A model generated the notes under the pieces. It did no database searches. It was not told where the DNA came from and saw only the letters and a program-made list of their open reading frames with translations. Below, one piece after another: positions 45,939-56,601 of a stretch of 64,000 bases of DNA. The first letter of the stretch is position 1. Every line of letters starts with the position of its first letter. The stretch comes from Guadua angustifolia (Eukaryota; Streptophyta; Magnoliopsida; Poales; Poaceae), in assembly GCA_036346375.1 (NCBI GenBank), contig CM070502.1, forward strand, positions 18,886,924 to 18,950,923, given 5' to 3'. The translations under genes and the position numbers were made by a program.

Positions 45939-47110
45939 ATGGAGAACCCAGGCAGAGGTCGTGGTCGTGGTCATGGCCGTGGAAGAGTGCCGCTTCAAGA
46001 TGAAGTTCCTGTAGAAGCGGCGATTTGAGGATGGTAACCAGGCACCGCCACCTCCAGCGCAGCAGAACCAAGTGCCACCCCCAACGCCAGCTCAACCACC
46101 AAGCATGGAGCAAATGATGGCCATGCAGCGCAAATACTTGAGCCTTGGCGCGACGCTCTGAACCCGCCTCGGCGGCCTGTTGAGCGGCGGCTCGGCCCGT
46201 AGTCCAAGTTAGGGAGTTCATGAGGACAAGACCTCCCGTTATTTGGATCGGTGACCCTATTGAGGCTAATAGTGGCTCAAGGATGTGGAAAAAAGCTTTA
46301 CAGTTCGGTGTAATGAATTTGAAAGTGTTCATTTTGCTTCCCATCGACTTAAGGTCACTATGACCCGGTTGGTGGGAGAATTACCAAGTAGCCCATGCTG
46401 GATGCTCAATCCATAACTTGGGATGAATTTGTTGAAGCTTTTGGGCTACCCATATTCCCAAGGGATTATGGAAATGAAGAAGAGAATTTCATAAAGCTGC
46501 GGCAAGAAATCTCTCGGTTTGAGAATATCTGAATAGATTTACCCGGCTGTCGAGATATGCTACGAGGATGTTGCCACTGATGAGGCAAAGATCTGGCGCT
46601 TTATGGAGGTCTTGACCGAATCTCAAAGTCTTGACTAGTCTCCAATGACTTCCCACATTTGACATATGGTGAATAAGGCTTTGGTTCGAGGAGGATGCCC
46701 AAAAGTCATTTGTATGAATCTAGGAAGAGGAAGATGGCTTTTCGGGCTCATCGTGGCGCCCGGCGATTCTAGGCCACATTTCTTTCAACCTCACCCCATC
46801 GGACCAGCGGTTTCTAGTGCTCCCGGGACTCTGCTCGATTCGGCCTTGATTCCTCAAGCCCCTGCTAGCAGCGTAGGAAGTCAAGTTACGAAGAACAACA
46901 CGGCTTCTGGCGAGAATCCGATGCTTCAAGCAGAGAGATGGGGCATTACGCCAAACAAGCTTGTCCCCGAAGCGTCGGCGAATAACCCTAGTTCGGTTCA
47001 ACACAGGAACTACTCGGCCGTGCCCGATGCCGGCTCAAGGAAGAGCGCCGCAAACTCCGCGTACTCCTCGCACTATCGGAAGAGGCGTGTTAACCATGTC
47101 CTTTGTTGAA
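45939..47110 (+). pseudogene. Gag of 13.6-kb gypsy element, decayed
   Basis: It starts ATG at 45939 with a glycine/arginine-rich head (ENPGRGRGRGHGRGR). The frame stops at 46026. After shifts, the capsid-type Retrotrans_gag domain can be followed at about 46390-46680: FWATHIPKG, ARNLSV-EYLNRFTRLSRY, ATRM-LPLM, and then MVNKALV at 46666. The nucleocapsid zinc knuckle expected near 47010-47060 has lost its cysteine pattern (open frame 46666-47109). Gag forms the virus-like particle in which the RNA is copied; this one cannot be made whole. Confidence 0.8.
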
Positions 47111-47325
47111 AAGGTTCAGGACGCACCTAACGTGGTGTATGGTAAGTTTTTTGTCAACTCGGTACCTGCCTTAGTTTTGTTTGATTCTAGTGCAACGCAC
47201 TCATTCATATCAGAGTATTTGGTAAGAAAGTATGGATGGGATACAGTTCAGATTAGAAAACCCTTATTAGTTCAATCCCCTGGTAAAGAACTAAGAACAA
47301 GCGCTATTTGCCCAAAATAGATATA
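47095..47325 (+). pseudogene. Retroelement aspartic protease, active-site mutant
   Basis: The frame continues gag and reads VYGKFFVNSVPALVLFDSSA and THSFISEYLVRKYG. The active-site motif of retroelement proteases is D-S/T-G; here it is D-S-S, so the glycine is lost. The frame ends in a TAG at about 47318. The protease would cut the Gag-Pol polyprotein. Confidence 0.85.
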
Positions 47326-47420
47326 ATTATAAAAGGGTAAAGTTCCTAGTGAACTTAATATTATTGGATACTAAGAGTATAAAGTAATCCTTGGAATGGG
47401 TGGTTAACTAAGTACAAGGG

Positions 47421-47690
47421 TCAGATAGATTGTGCTAGTAGAGCTATCTCCCTTACTAGTCCTGAGGGAATTCGAGTGGAGTTCCTATCTAATCTTTCCT
47501 CTAAGGGTGGTAAAACCCTGAACCGACTAAAAGGTACATCTTTGGAAAATGTGCCCATAGTAAAAGAATACCCAGATGTGTTCCCAGAAAATTTGCCTGG
47601 AATGCCACCGAACAGAGATGTTGAGTTCATAATTGAGTTAGCACCTGGTACAGCTCCTATCTCAAAAAGGACAGGGATGTCGCCTAGAGG
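47421..47690 (+). pseudogene. Start of reverse transcriptase region, truncated
   Basis: Open from 47476: LENVPIVKEYPDVFPENLPG, then VEFIIELAPGTAPISKR. This is the standard link between protease and RT in chromoviruses. It breaks off right after ISKR at the LTR-like insertion. The whole RT palm with its YxDD motif is missing. Confidence 0.85.
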
Positions 47691-50352
47691 GGGGGTGAAT
47701 AGGCGTTTATAAAATTAAACCTTAATTATCGGCGAGAGATATCGGACAATCCGACTTTGAATATCGGACTATCCGTTAATATCGGATTATCCGATATGCA
47801 CAATCGGACTATCCGATCAAGCGTGAAACAAAACAGAGTTTATCACAAATTAGAGCTAGACAAGGGTAGGCAACAAATAAGTAGGAGGCTAGCTACGGCG
47901 ATTACTTCAAGACATGTTTAATCAAGACAACAAGAAAAGACCAAAACTCACTAGAAAAGTAGATCGAGCAAATTCAAGATTCAAAATTAAATACTAAAGC
48001 AAAAGTAAAAAGCAAACTTGGAGCGATGATTTTTCACGAAGTTCGGATCCTTGAGGATCCTCGTCTCCGTTGAGGCGGCTCGGTCACACTTGAGGCAGGG
48101 TCTCTTTCAACCCTTTTCCTCCGGTGTTGCACAAATGCACTCGCCGGTGCGGCTCAGTCACACTTGGCAGGGGTCTCTTTCAACCCTCTTCCACGGTGTT
48201 GCACAAATGCACTCATGGGACTTCACTTTTAATTCCTTCCCTTGCGGAGGCGGAATCGGCCTTCACAAACTCCCATGGCCAACCACACAAAGTTTCGGTG
48301 GCTTGTAGGTGACCTCCTAGCCGTCTAGGAGTCCTCAACCTCCAAGAGTAACAAATGCTCATGAAGAACAAGCTTGGAGATGAAATCAAGTGCTCAAAGA
48401 TCAACACTTCCTCAACACACACTCAACCTAACACCTCACTCCTCAAACTCTTCCCAACCCTTCACACAAAAGGGGATCACTTGATCTAAGGGTAAAGAGG
48501 AGTTTTAGGGGCTCAAGAACAAGGGTATGGCACCTCAAATCAATATGGCTGCAGCCCTCCACAAATGAGGATGGATGGGGGTTTAAATAGAGGCCCCCAA
48601 AAACTAGCCGTTATGCCCTGGTCAGACACAAATCGGACTATCTGATATTGAACATCGGACTATCCGATGTGTGTAAAACTCCAGATTGACTCCACCCGAA
48701 ATTCAAATTCTTTTGAATAAAATGCACAGATCGGACTTTCCGATATGGATCATCGGACTATCCGATGTGTGTAAATTTCCAGATTTCCAAGAGAACATCG
48801 GACTGTCCTATATCAAACATCGGACTATCCGATATTTCCAAAGAGTACCCATTTTCAAAGATGTTTCAGAAATTTTCTAAGTCAACATCGGACTATCCGA
48901 TGTCAACATCGGACTATCCGATAGGCACTGAGCAGCTCGACCAAAATTAGCATAACTTTTGACTCCGGACTCCGATTTCAGTGATTTTGGACTCTATTGA
49001 AAGCTAAGAACAAGGAATACACAACTAACAAGGTCTTACTACCCAAATCTTAAAGGATAAATACAGATTTCACCAAGAATCCAAAGGAGACCTACATCTT
49101 TCACTTTTCGGCACCACCAACAGCACTCTCTCTCTAAAATTTCACAAGGATGGATCACTTGAGCACTTGACACATCTAAAAGTCATTCGACGTCGCATCC
49201 CTCTTAATAGTATGGTAATCCTTAGACTCAAATTCAAACGAGAAATCTAAGTCTTCCATTCAATCCGCATGTCGTCTTCTCCGTGGATGCAATGTGCATG
49301 ATGTCTTTAACCAAATGATTGATGACATCTTCGCCTTGTCCAACTTGACTCGATTCACCTCATGAGACTCTCGTCGTATCGACCTTGACTTGATCATCCT
49401 CTCCGACGATCTCCACGCCAAGTCGATCTTGACTTAGTCCTCAGCTCTTGGTGACACCGCCGTCTTGTTGACCTCGGCTTAACGATCATCCTCCAAGATA
49501 TCTTGGTCATCATACACACACGAGACCTAATTCTTTTCAAACCACTCATGAAAGACATTAGTCCCAAAAACTCAGTAGATATAAATGAGTTGATATTTGG
49601 GCATTTGATTACCACAAGTGTTTCATATAAAGAAGCACAATATAACTGGAAACACTTGACATAAGAAATGTTCTCTACTAAGTGCATCATGATGAATATG
49701 TAATTGATCTATATGCACTAGAGAGATGATTGCCAATATGATTAATCAATTAAATCATGACAAGGATCACAGTCTTCACTTAAATGGAGCACATGATAGA
49801 ATATACACGAATTGTACATGTGCAAATAATATTTGGAATAAGAGTAAATATGTGATCCAACTCTAGATTAAACTTCACTAGGAGAGGTGCATGAGAAGAT
49901 ACACAACTAAGACATGCATGCACTAAGTCAATCTATAGCAATGTGAAGTTTATCTCTAGTTAATACATGCATACTAAAAGCAAAGCACATAATGAACTCA
50001 AATGAATATATAAGCACAAATAAATATGACTTGAACCAATGTGCATATATATAATCAACATGTTACTTGGAGTTCACTATGCATTTGCACAAGAGAATGC
50101 AATAACAAATATAGAAGGATACCGAGATTGCATACCTTATCTTTGCTTACCTATCACTTGATTTTCCTCTAAATAGATGAGACTAATACTCAATCTTGGC
50201 AATAAACATGTTAGTCTCATAGCAATATAATCATATTAGAGGTTTGTCATTTGTTAAGCAAAAAGTTAAGCATTTACACAATTATATAGATTGTCACTAT
50301 ATGCGTTTGTCATTAATCACCAAAATAACATAAGTGCCTAGATGCACTTTCA
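47679..50352 (-). mobile_element. Long solo-LTR-like element with palindromic words, 2.7 kb
   Basis: Read on the minus strand it starts TGAAAGTGCATCTAGGC (50352) and ends with ATTCACCCCCCCTCTAGGCG. Plus-strand terminal block: GCCTAGAGGGGGGG and TGAATAGGC, whose CGCCTA and TAGGCG pair as a hairpin; a second hairpin (GTGC...GCAC) is at 50334-50347. Same family as 60319-63242. The left edge is blurred where it meets gypsy coding sequence; no clean target duplication. It holds 12 copies of a 15-bp palindromic word. No coding region is recognisable. TG...CA ends fit a solo LTR. Confidence 0.6.
47741..48922. repeat. Array of 12 ATCGGACTATCCGAT hairpin words
   Basis: Starts at 47741, 47763, 47781, 47803, 48632, 48654, 48730, 48752, 48797, 48819, 48887 and 48908. 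Each word is a perfect or near-perfect stem ATCGGA / TCCGAT around CTA. They come as pairs 21-22 bp apart (one group of four with one 18-bp step), with unrelated sequence between pairs. Confidence 0.9.
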
Positions 50353-50620
50353 GGAGGCACTACTTGATTGGAAATCGATGTGAGATCTATATGGATCATA
50401 AGAGTTTGAAATACATTTTCACTCAACTTTGGTCTCAATTTGAGGCGAGAAGATGGTTGGAATTAGTTAAAGATTATGATATTGGTATTCATTATCATTA
50501 GGAAAAGCTAATGTTGTTGCGGATGCTTTGAGCGAGAAAAGTTATTGCAACAACGTTATGGTTCAAGAAAGTCGACCCGATTACTCTATGAAGAAGTCAA
50601 ACATCTCAACTTGGGTTAGT
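50353..50620 (+). pseudogene. RNase H end and linker of gypsy pol
   Basis: The gypsy coding sequence resumes at GGAGGCACTAC. It reads HYLIGNRCEIYMDHKSLKYI, then VKDYDIGIHYH and VVADAL, the last third of the RNase H region (normal: TDHKSLKY, NVVADALSR). Roughly 300 codons of RT/RNase H are missing between 47690 and here. Confidence 0.8.
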
Positions 50621-50622
50621 TA

Positions 50623-51580
50623 ATGAAGGATGTATTTTTAATGTGGAAGTGCAATCAACCTGGAAGATCGGATCGAGAGGCTCAAAAGAATGATAGTGGT
50701 ATCACGGACCTAAAAGATGGTATGAAGAAAGGAAAATTTTCTGAATTTTACGAAGACGAAAGGAACCGTTTGGTTTGGAAAAAGAATTGTAGTTCTGATC
50801 GGAAGGGAATCAAGTATTTGATTTTAAAAAAGCTCATGATTCATTTACTCTATTCATCCGGAATCACGAAGATGTACTTGGATTTGAAGGAAAAGTATTG
50901 GTGGTCCAATATGAAAAGAGAAGTTCTGATTTTGTATACGATGGGATATATGTCATTTGGTAAGAGAACACGAGACCGGCGGGATTATTACAACCCTTGC
51001 AAGTTCTGTTTGGAAATGGGAAGAAATTGGAATGGATTTCATTACTGGACTTCCTAGAACCAAATCTGGTTATGATTCTATTTGGGTCATTGTGGATCGG
51101 TTGACAAAAGTAGCACACTTTATTCCTGTGAAGACAACATATTCCGGTGATAAACTCGCAGAGCTATACATGGCCAAAATTGTATGTTTGCATGGTGTGC
51201 CAAAGAAGATTGTGACAGATCGAGGTTCCCAGTTTACCTCGAGGTTTTGGCAAAAGTTGCATGAGATTTTGGGCACAAATCTAAACTTCAGTACTGCTTA
51301 CCATCCTCAGACAGATGGTCAGACGGAAAGGATAAATCAAATACTAGAAGATATGTTGAGAGCTTGTGCCTTGACCTATAGAGGTTCTTGGGATCAAAAT
51401 TTACCCTATGCAGAATTCTCCTACAACAACAGTTACCAGTCAAGTTTAAAGATAGCACCTTTTGAAGCTCTTTATGGGAGAAAATGCGAACACCCTTATA
51501 TTGGAAAGAGACAGTGGTGGACAGATCATTGGACTGAGATTACGAAAGAGGCCAAAAACAAGTCGAGTGATCCGTGAGAA
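50623..51580 (+). pseudogene. Integrase of gypsy element, core open
   Basis: The N-terminal zinc-binding part (KEKYWWSNMKREV at about 50890) is shifted out of frame with the core. The core is open from 50957 to 51577 (206 codons). Within it the catalytic triad is intact: D27 (IGMDFITGLP), D88 (IVTDRGSQF) and E124 (DGQTERINQ), with 35 residues between the last two. A cysteine block GRKC follows. The integrase joins the cDNA to host DNA in the nucleus. Without its RT this copy cannot move on its own. The frame ends just after the core; the GPY-type C-terminal part continues in other frames. Confidence 0.92.
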
Positions 51581-52084
51581 TTTGAAGACCGCCCGATCAA
51601 AGGCGAGAAAAGTTATCTTGACAATCGTCGCCGAGAGTTAAGTTTTAAACCTGGTGATCATGTGTATCTTAGGTTTCACCTCTCAAGGAATCGTCGTTTG
51701 AGTAAGTGGGAAGCTAGCACCTCGCTACATCGGTCCGTTTCCAGTGGTAGCCAGAAGAGGAGAAGTTGCTTACTGGTGGAGCTACCTCTGCGGTATTAGA
51801 TGTGCATGATGTCTTCCATGTTTCTCGGTTGAAGAAATGTCTCGAATCTTAGAGCATCGGATGCGTATGAAGAGATGGAATTAAAAAAGACTGTCGTATT
51901 GAATATCGGTCAAAATCTTGGATGAAGGTGAGCGTCAAACCAGAAGCCGAGTGATCAGGTTTTGCAAAGTTCAGTGGAGCAATCATTAGAAAAAAGCAAC
52001 TTGGGAACGAGAAGAGAATCTCAGAGCCGAGTTTCCTGATCTCTTTCTTTCTCCGTCCGAATCTAGGGAACGAGATTCCCTCTA
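51581..52084 (+). pseudogene. Integrase C-terminus and chromodomain remnant
   Basis: Broken frames read KSYLDNRRRELSFKPGDHVY (GPY-type module), then, near 51940-52070, VIRFCKVQWSNH and TWEREENLRAEFPDLF. The latter is the end of the chromodomain that chromoviral integrases use to target chromatin. It ends about ten bases before the polypurine tract. Confidence 0.8.
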
Positions 52085-52097
52085 AGGGGGGTAGGTT
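52083..52097 (+). other. Polypurine tract
   Basis: AAGGGGGGTAGG followed by TTT just upstream of the 3' LTR at 52098. It is the primer site for plus-strand DNA synthesis. Confidence 0.8.
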
Positions 52098-55000
52098 TGT
52101 AACATCCCCAATTTCGGGTTTCTGCTAAAAGCTAATTTAAAGTAATTAATTTCAAAATTTGGTATTTTCTCAGTGTTCTAATTAACCTGGCATCCATATC
52201 CTTCCGAAATTAAAGTTCAATCCTTTATCGTCCGCAAAGTCAGAATTCCTAATTCCAGTCCTTATTCGAAATTTCACCTACATTCCAAAATACTCTAAAA
52301 ATCCCTAACCCTATTGCATTAGGTTCCAAATATTCTAAAATATTTTTAGGAATTTTCTCAAGATTTTTGGAATCTCTTTGCTATTTTATTTCTCGCGGTC
52401 TTTCATCATAATCAGTATATTCGTTCCGGAATAATCTAAATTTCAAAATTCATCAAAATTCAGTTAAACTAATTTTATTGGGTTCCAAATAATCTCTAGT
52501 ATTTTTAAGAATTTTTCCAAGATTTTTAGATTATTTTTACTATTTTATTCCTCGCGCTTTTGTCTCTTCATTTCTTCCAACCAACGAGAAAGCGACATGT
52601 GGCATGTCAGTTCATCATCTTCTTCCTCCGTCAATGCCATGAGCAGAAATTTCAAGTTTTGACTCCATCTTCAAATGCTCATAACTCTCTCCACGATTGT
52701 CGAATCGATTGAAATTTGAAGCGTTACGGCGGCGTAAATAGAGATTGATTACCCTCTTGTTGCTTATTATGAAATCAAGTGAAGCGGTCGCTGCAATCAA
52801 TTCTTTGCCGTTTCTTGTTTTAGCCATAACTCTTCCGTTTCTTGTTTTAGCCATAACTCTTCCGTTTCTTCGTCTCTCTGGCGTGTGAGCACCTCAAGCA
52901 GCGTGTTGGCGTTCTCTATACCGTGCTCACCTTGCCCTTTGGTTACGTATCGTTTCCCATCCCAAAACTCGAGAAAACCGTCGCTTAAGCGTCCTCCAAA
53001 GACACCGGTGAGCCATCTCTTATTACGGTGAGTTTCTAGACAAACCAACGCGTCACTTTGTGCCTCTTGCTTCTAGGAACACAACCATTCAATCGGATTT
53101 GATTTTCGTTTGCGGTTTGATCTCGGATTTGAGTTTGTTCGTCGTCGACCGTCGCTCGTTAAGTCGTCGATTTCTTACGATTGAGTGCGAACTAATTCAA
53201 TTCCTTGCACCGTAGACTCCTTGATGCTAGCTACACCGTTCTCACCTTAGTTTAGAAATTTTGCATTTTCGGGTGAGTTTGAGCGTCATCTTGAAGCGGC
53301 TCGTTTTGGTCGCCGGTTTTCTTCCGTAGTGGTTTCGCCGTGCCTGCTTGCCGTGGCGATGTGCTCGACCTTGGCTGCCTTGCCTCCTCCGCCGCCCCTC
53401 GACGTCGCCTTCGAAGCGCCCGCCATATAGCGCATGCGCCAGTCGTTCTTCTTTGGCTGGCAACCCGTGCCTTAGCGTCGCGCCCGTGGCCGTCGTGCAC
53501 TCAAGCAAGCACCCTCCCCTCCGGCGAGCCCCCACCAGCGCCATATCCCTTCCCCTTGGCCAGCACCAATTTCTATACCTTCCATGGCGTTCCATGGCGT
53601 TCTCTGTTTCTTGTTCTTTCTCTGTACAGAGCTCTTGAGAAGAAGCTCTAGCCAATGACAGGCTGGGTCCGCTTGCAAGAGAGACAAGAGAAATCAGGAA
53701 ATGCTGGAAAAAGAAAGATTCCAAAGGAATATTCCTCGGTTTTCAATTTTCAAGATTTTGAGAATTCAAACAATTGTTTCTCCTCCGTCGTAGCTCCGAA
53801 TCGAGTGATTCAAAGTTCTAAATTCAAGATCTTTACGCGATTACTAATTTTGTAATTTTTGGATTTATCCTATTTTATTTTATTCATTTGGTTGTACCGT
53901 TTTTGCGTGGCGAAGACTTTCTTGGGATCCGTCGGCGCCGTCGTTGACCCTCAAGACTTGACGCCTTGGCTTATGCGAAGGCAAGTCTCCTTGACGCACA
54001 TTGATCCTATGGTTTGCAAATGTTTTACAAAAGTTTTATACTATGCATTGCTTTTTATATAAAGATGATGTTAAATATAGGTTGGTAGTTAATCCGAATT
54101 GATAAATACCACCTTGATGTTGAAATCCATGTTCATTTGTAACCCTAGATTGCTGTGATATATCATGATCATATTAGGTTGTGATATATTTTGTTTAGTG
54201 CGTTAGATGAGCTTAGTTGCGGAATTGATTAAAATACCTATGGATGGGTTGCTTTGAAAATGTTGTTGAAATGTGTTTTATTGAAGCGTAGCAAAGAGAT
54301 TCTTCTTTGTGATTGCAAAGTAAAATAAAATAAAAATGGTTTATATTGGGGCGGAATGGTTTGTCGGGTGGAGTGCGAGATGGAGCCTTGGTTCGGTTTG
54401 TGAAAGCCGCCTAATCAATTTAAGGACCGGCGCTTATGATTGTCCATTCTAAGCATTACCGTGCAACCACATGTCAAATGGGCTCGACTTTGGTGAATAA
54501 TTTGTAGAAACCTAACTTAGACTCACGGATGGTGGAATGTGGGTGCAGAGATGGAGGCAAGTCGTATTTCCCCACGGTGCAAAGGGGCTTCTATACTAGG
54601 CGGATGGAACCCTAATAGCGGTGAAACCTCAGTGGGTGAGTCGGGTTAGGCGTATACATTGTAAAGGCCTTGTCATGATCTCTCTGCCGGCACACCAAAG
54701 GAAGTATGTTCGTGGCGCTTGACATTAAAGAGATGATCATGTCTTGTGGGTAAAATTGTACACCTCTGCGAGTTAAATCTATTGAATAGCCGTGCCTCTG
54801 TCAAAAAAGCGAAGAATGCTTTCATCTTGGTAGACTTGGTTTTGGTTTTAGAAATAACTGATGTTTTGTTTTGGGATTCGGGAGTAGATGGAACTCTCGG
54901 ATATATATTTGGTAGATTGAGCCAATCAGGTAGATGGAACCTGTTTTGATCATGACAAATAGAGTCATGAGTTGGTTTACCTTAATCTTTTAAACTGTGC

Positions 55001-55562
55001 GGATAGAGCCTTTATACTAGTGATGGTAGATAGAACCTTCACTAGAATATTAAATAATTCAATTGTTAAATAATTGTTTAAAATGTGCATTGTGAAAATT
55101 ATTATTATGTATGGTTTGATAAAACTTGGCTTTATGCAAAAGAACCCTATTAATCCTTTCCTTGGAAAGCCCTACATGTTGCATTTTCCCAGACTTGCGG
55201 AATGCGTTTGTACTCACATGCTACACACAAATTTTTCATCGAGAACTACCAAGATGCAGTTGAGCATAAGGAGTTCTATGCCAAGGAGTTTGATGAAGAT
55301 CGCCGGGATAATTAAGCGCTCCTAGTAAATACTTTGTGGTGTTTTATGGGTTTTATCATTTTGTTATTTGTTTCATTGCTTTGTGAACTCGGGTCATGTG
55401 GCGGTGATGTAATAAATAGCCATGTGGTGGTACCTTACATTTATGTTATTACTTCGTTATGTTACGGTTATGATTATCCTTTGCTTCCTTTGTGTGTACT
55501 AGCAAGCGATGCAGGACTAATGAAATACAGGGAGATTCGGATGGTAAATCTGGGGTCTCACA
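52098..55562 (+). repeat. 3' LTR of 13.6-kb gypsy element
   Basis: It starts TGTAACATCCCCAATTTCGG and ends GGGGTCTCACA, with the same blocks as the 5' LTR. It is about 70 bp longer because of short indels. The AAG|GCAAGTCTCC block is at 53978-53990. Confidence 0.95.
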
Positions 55563-55567
55563 TGCTA

Positions 55568-55653
55568 CTTGTGATTAAAGAGTTAACTACGATCGGGATT
55601 ACAGGTCACATAATTGAGAAAGAGTGGTTGAGTTATCTAACCAAGGGTGGCAC
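55568..55653 (+). mobile_element. Old unclassified repeat, part 3
   Basis: It resumes after the gypsy element and ends at GTGGCAC, the target duplication of the hAT MITE. Confidence 0.45.
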
Positions 55654-56151
55654 TAGGGGTGGATATCGAGCCAACTCGGCTCGACTCGACTCGTTAAACT
55701 CGTTAAGATAACGAGCCAACTCGACTTGACTCATTTTGTTAACAGCTGAAAGCTCAACTCGGCTCGACTCGTTAAAAACTCGAGTTAGCTCGTTAAGCTC
55801 GTTACGATGCCTTTGACTATCTGCTCATCAATGTGCTACAAAGCTTCAATATTCAATAGTTTTATAACTATATGAACATAGATGTAGCCGAGTCAAGAAT
55901 TGGGGAATTGCGGATGTGAAATGGGGAAAAAGAATTGGGTTTGAAAGTTGAAGGAACGGGGCTAGAGTTACAGACTTATAGTGTTTTTTTCTTGACTCGT
56001 TAAGCTTATTAGCTCGCTTGTTTAACTCGTTACCTTAACGAGTTCAAAACCCAACTCGACTCGACTCATTAAGGAATGAGCTTGAGTCAAGTCGAGTCGA
56101 GTTTTCGAGTACTCGTTTAACTCGCGAGTTTCAAGCTTTTTTCCACCCCTA
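55654..56151. mobile_element. hAT-type MITE, 498 bp
   Basis: The ends are TAGGGGTGG and CCACCCCTA, flanked by GTGGCAC at 55647-55653 and 56152-56158 (seven bases; hAT elements give eight). Both halves carry many ACTCGACTCG and CTCGTTAA words in opposite orientations. No coding region. Confidence 0.9.
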
Positions 56152-56158
56152 GTGGCAC

Positions 56159-56601
56159 ATTTTCACCTTGAGTTTGACCAATAACGTGAGGCAAAGGTAA
56201 ATGCATATAACTAAGCATTGTTAAGGTTCGTCCGAAGTGATCTTTACATATACTAGGGAGTCAACACGTCCTGCTAGGGACCGCTACTGATTAATGGTTG
56301 AGTAAGAGTACTCGGGCCATATCTAGATATATTTGAACCTATAGTGTCATACGCTTAAGGGATTGGGTCTTTAATTCAGATGGTGATCCGAGTTCTAATG
56401 GGCTTCGAGTTCCTAACCTTAAATCGCAAGAATTGACATCAAAGTTTTGATCTTTTTCAAGTTTATCGAAGGTTGTACCAAAATTGGGTAAAAAGTCAAA
56501 TCTTCAACCTGTGCTTGCTCGTGGGGATTTTATAATTAAGATGAACTTAGATAGCCTCCCACATGTCACAGCAAGCAAGAGCTCCAAAGAAATTGCCCCC
56601 A
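56159..56601 (+). mobile_element. Old unclassified repeat, part 4
   Basis: It continues the repeat after the MITE. No coding region. Its end against the LTR at 56602 is not marked by a duplication. Confidence 0.4.

Larger units (their letters stand above)
41989..55562 (+). mobile_element. Tekay/Del-like Ty3-gypsy retrotransposon, 13.6 kb
   Basis: A two-LTR element with TGCTA duplications at 41984-41988 and 55563-55567. It consists of 5' LTR 41989-45382, primer-binding site 45387-45402, gag, protease, start of RT, a 2.7-kb LTR-like insertion replacing the RT core, end of RNase H, integrase with DDE triad, chromodomain remnant, polypurine tract 52085-52095 and 3' LTR 52098-55562. Long LTRs, Met-tRNA priming and the C-terminal chromodomain block (REEN-LRAEFPDLF) fit chromoviruses of the Tekay/Del lineage. 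LTRs differ by many short indels and substitutions, so the insertion is not recent. Confidence 0.95.

Noticed and set aside
47741..48922. CRISPR-like array
   Set aside because: Repeats are 15 bp, unevenly spaced, inside a plant retroelement, with no cas genes.
53242..53724. 160-codon minus ORF
   Set aside because: It lies inside the 3' LTR, antisense; the same region of the 5' LTR does not keep the frame.
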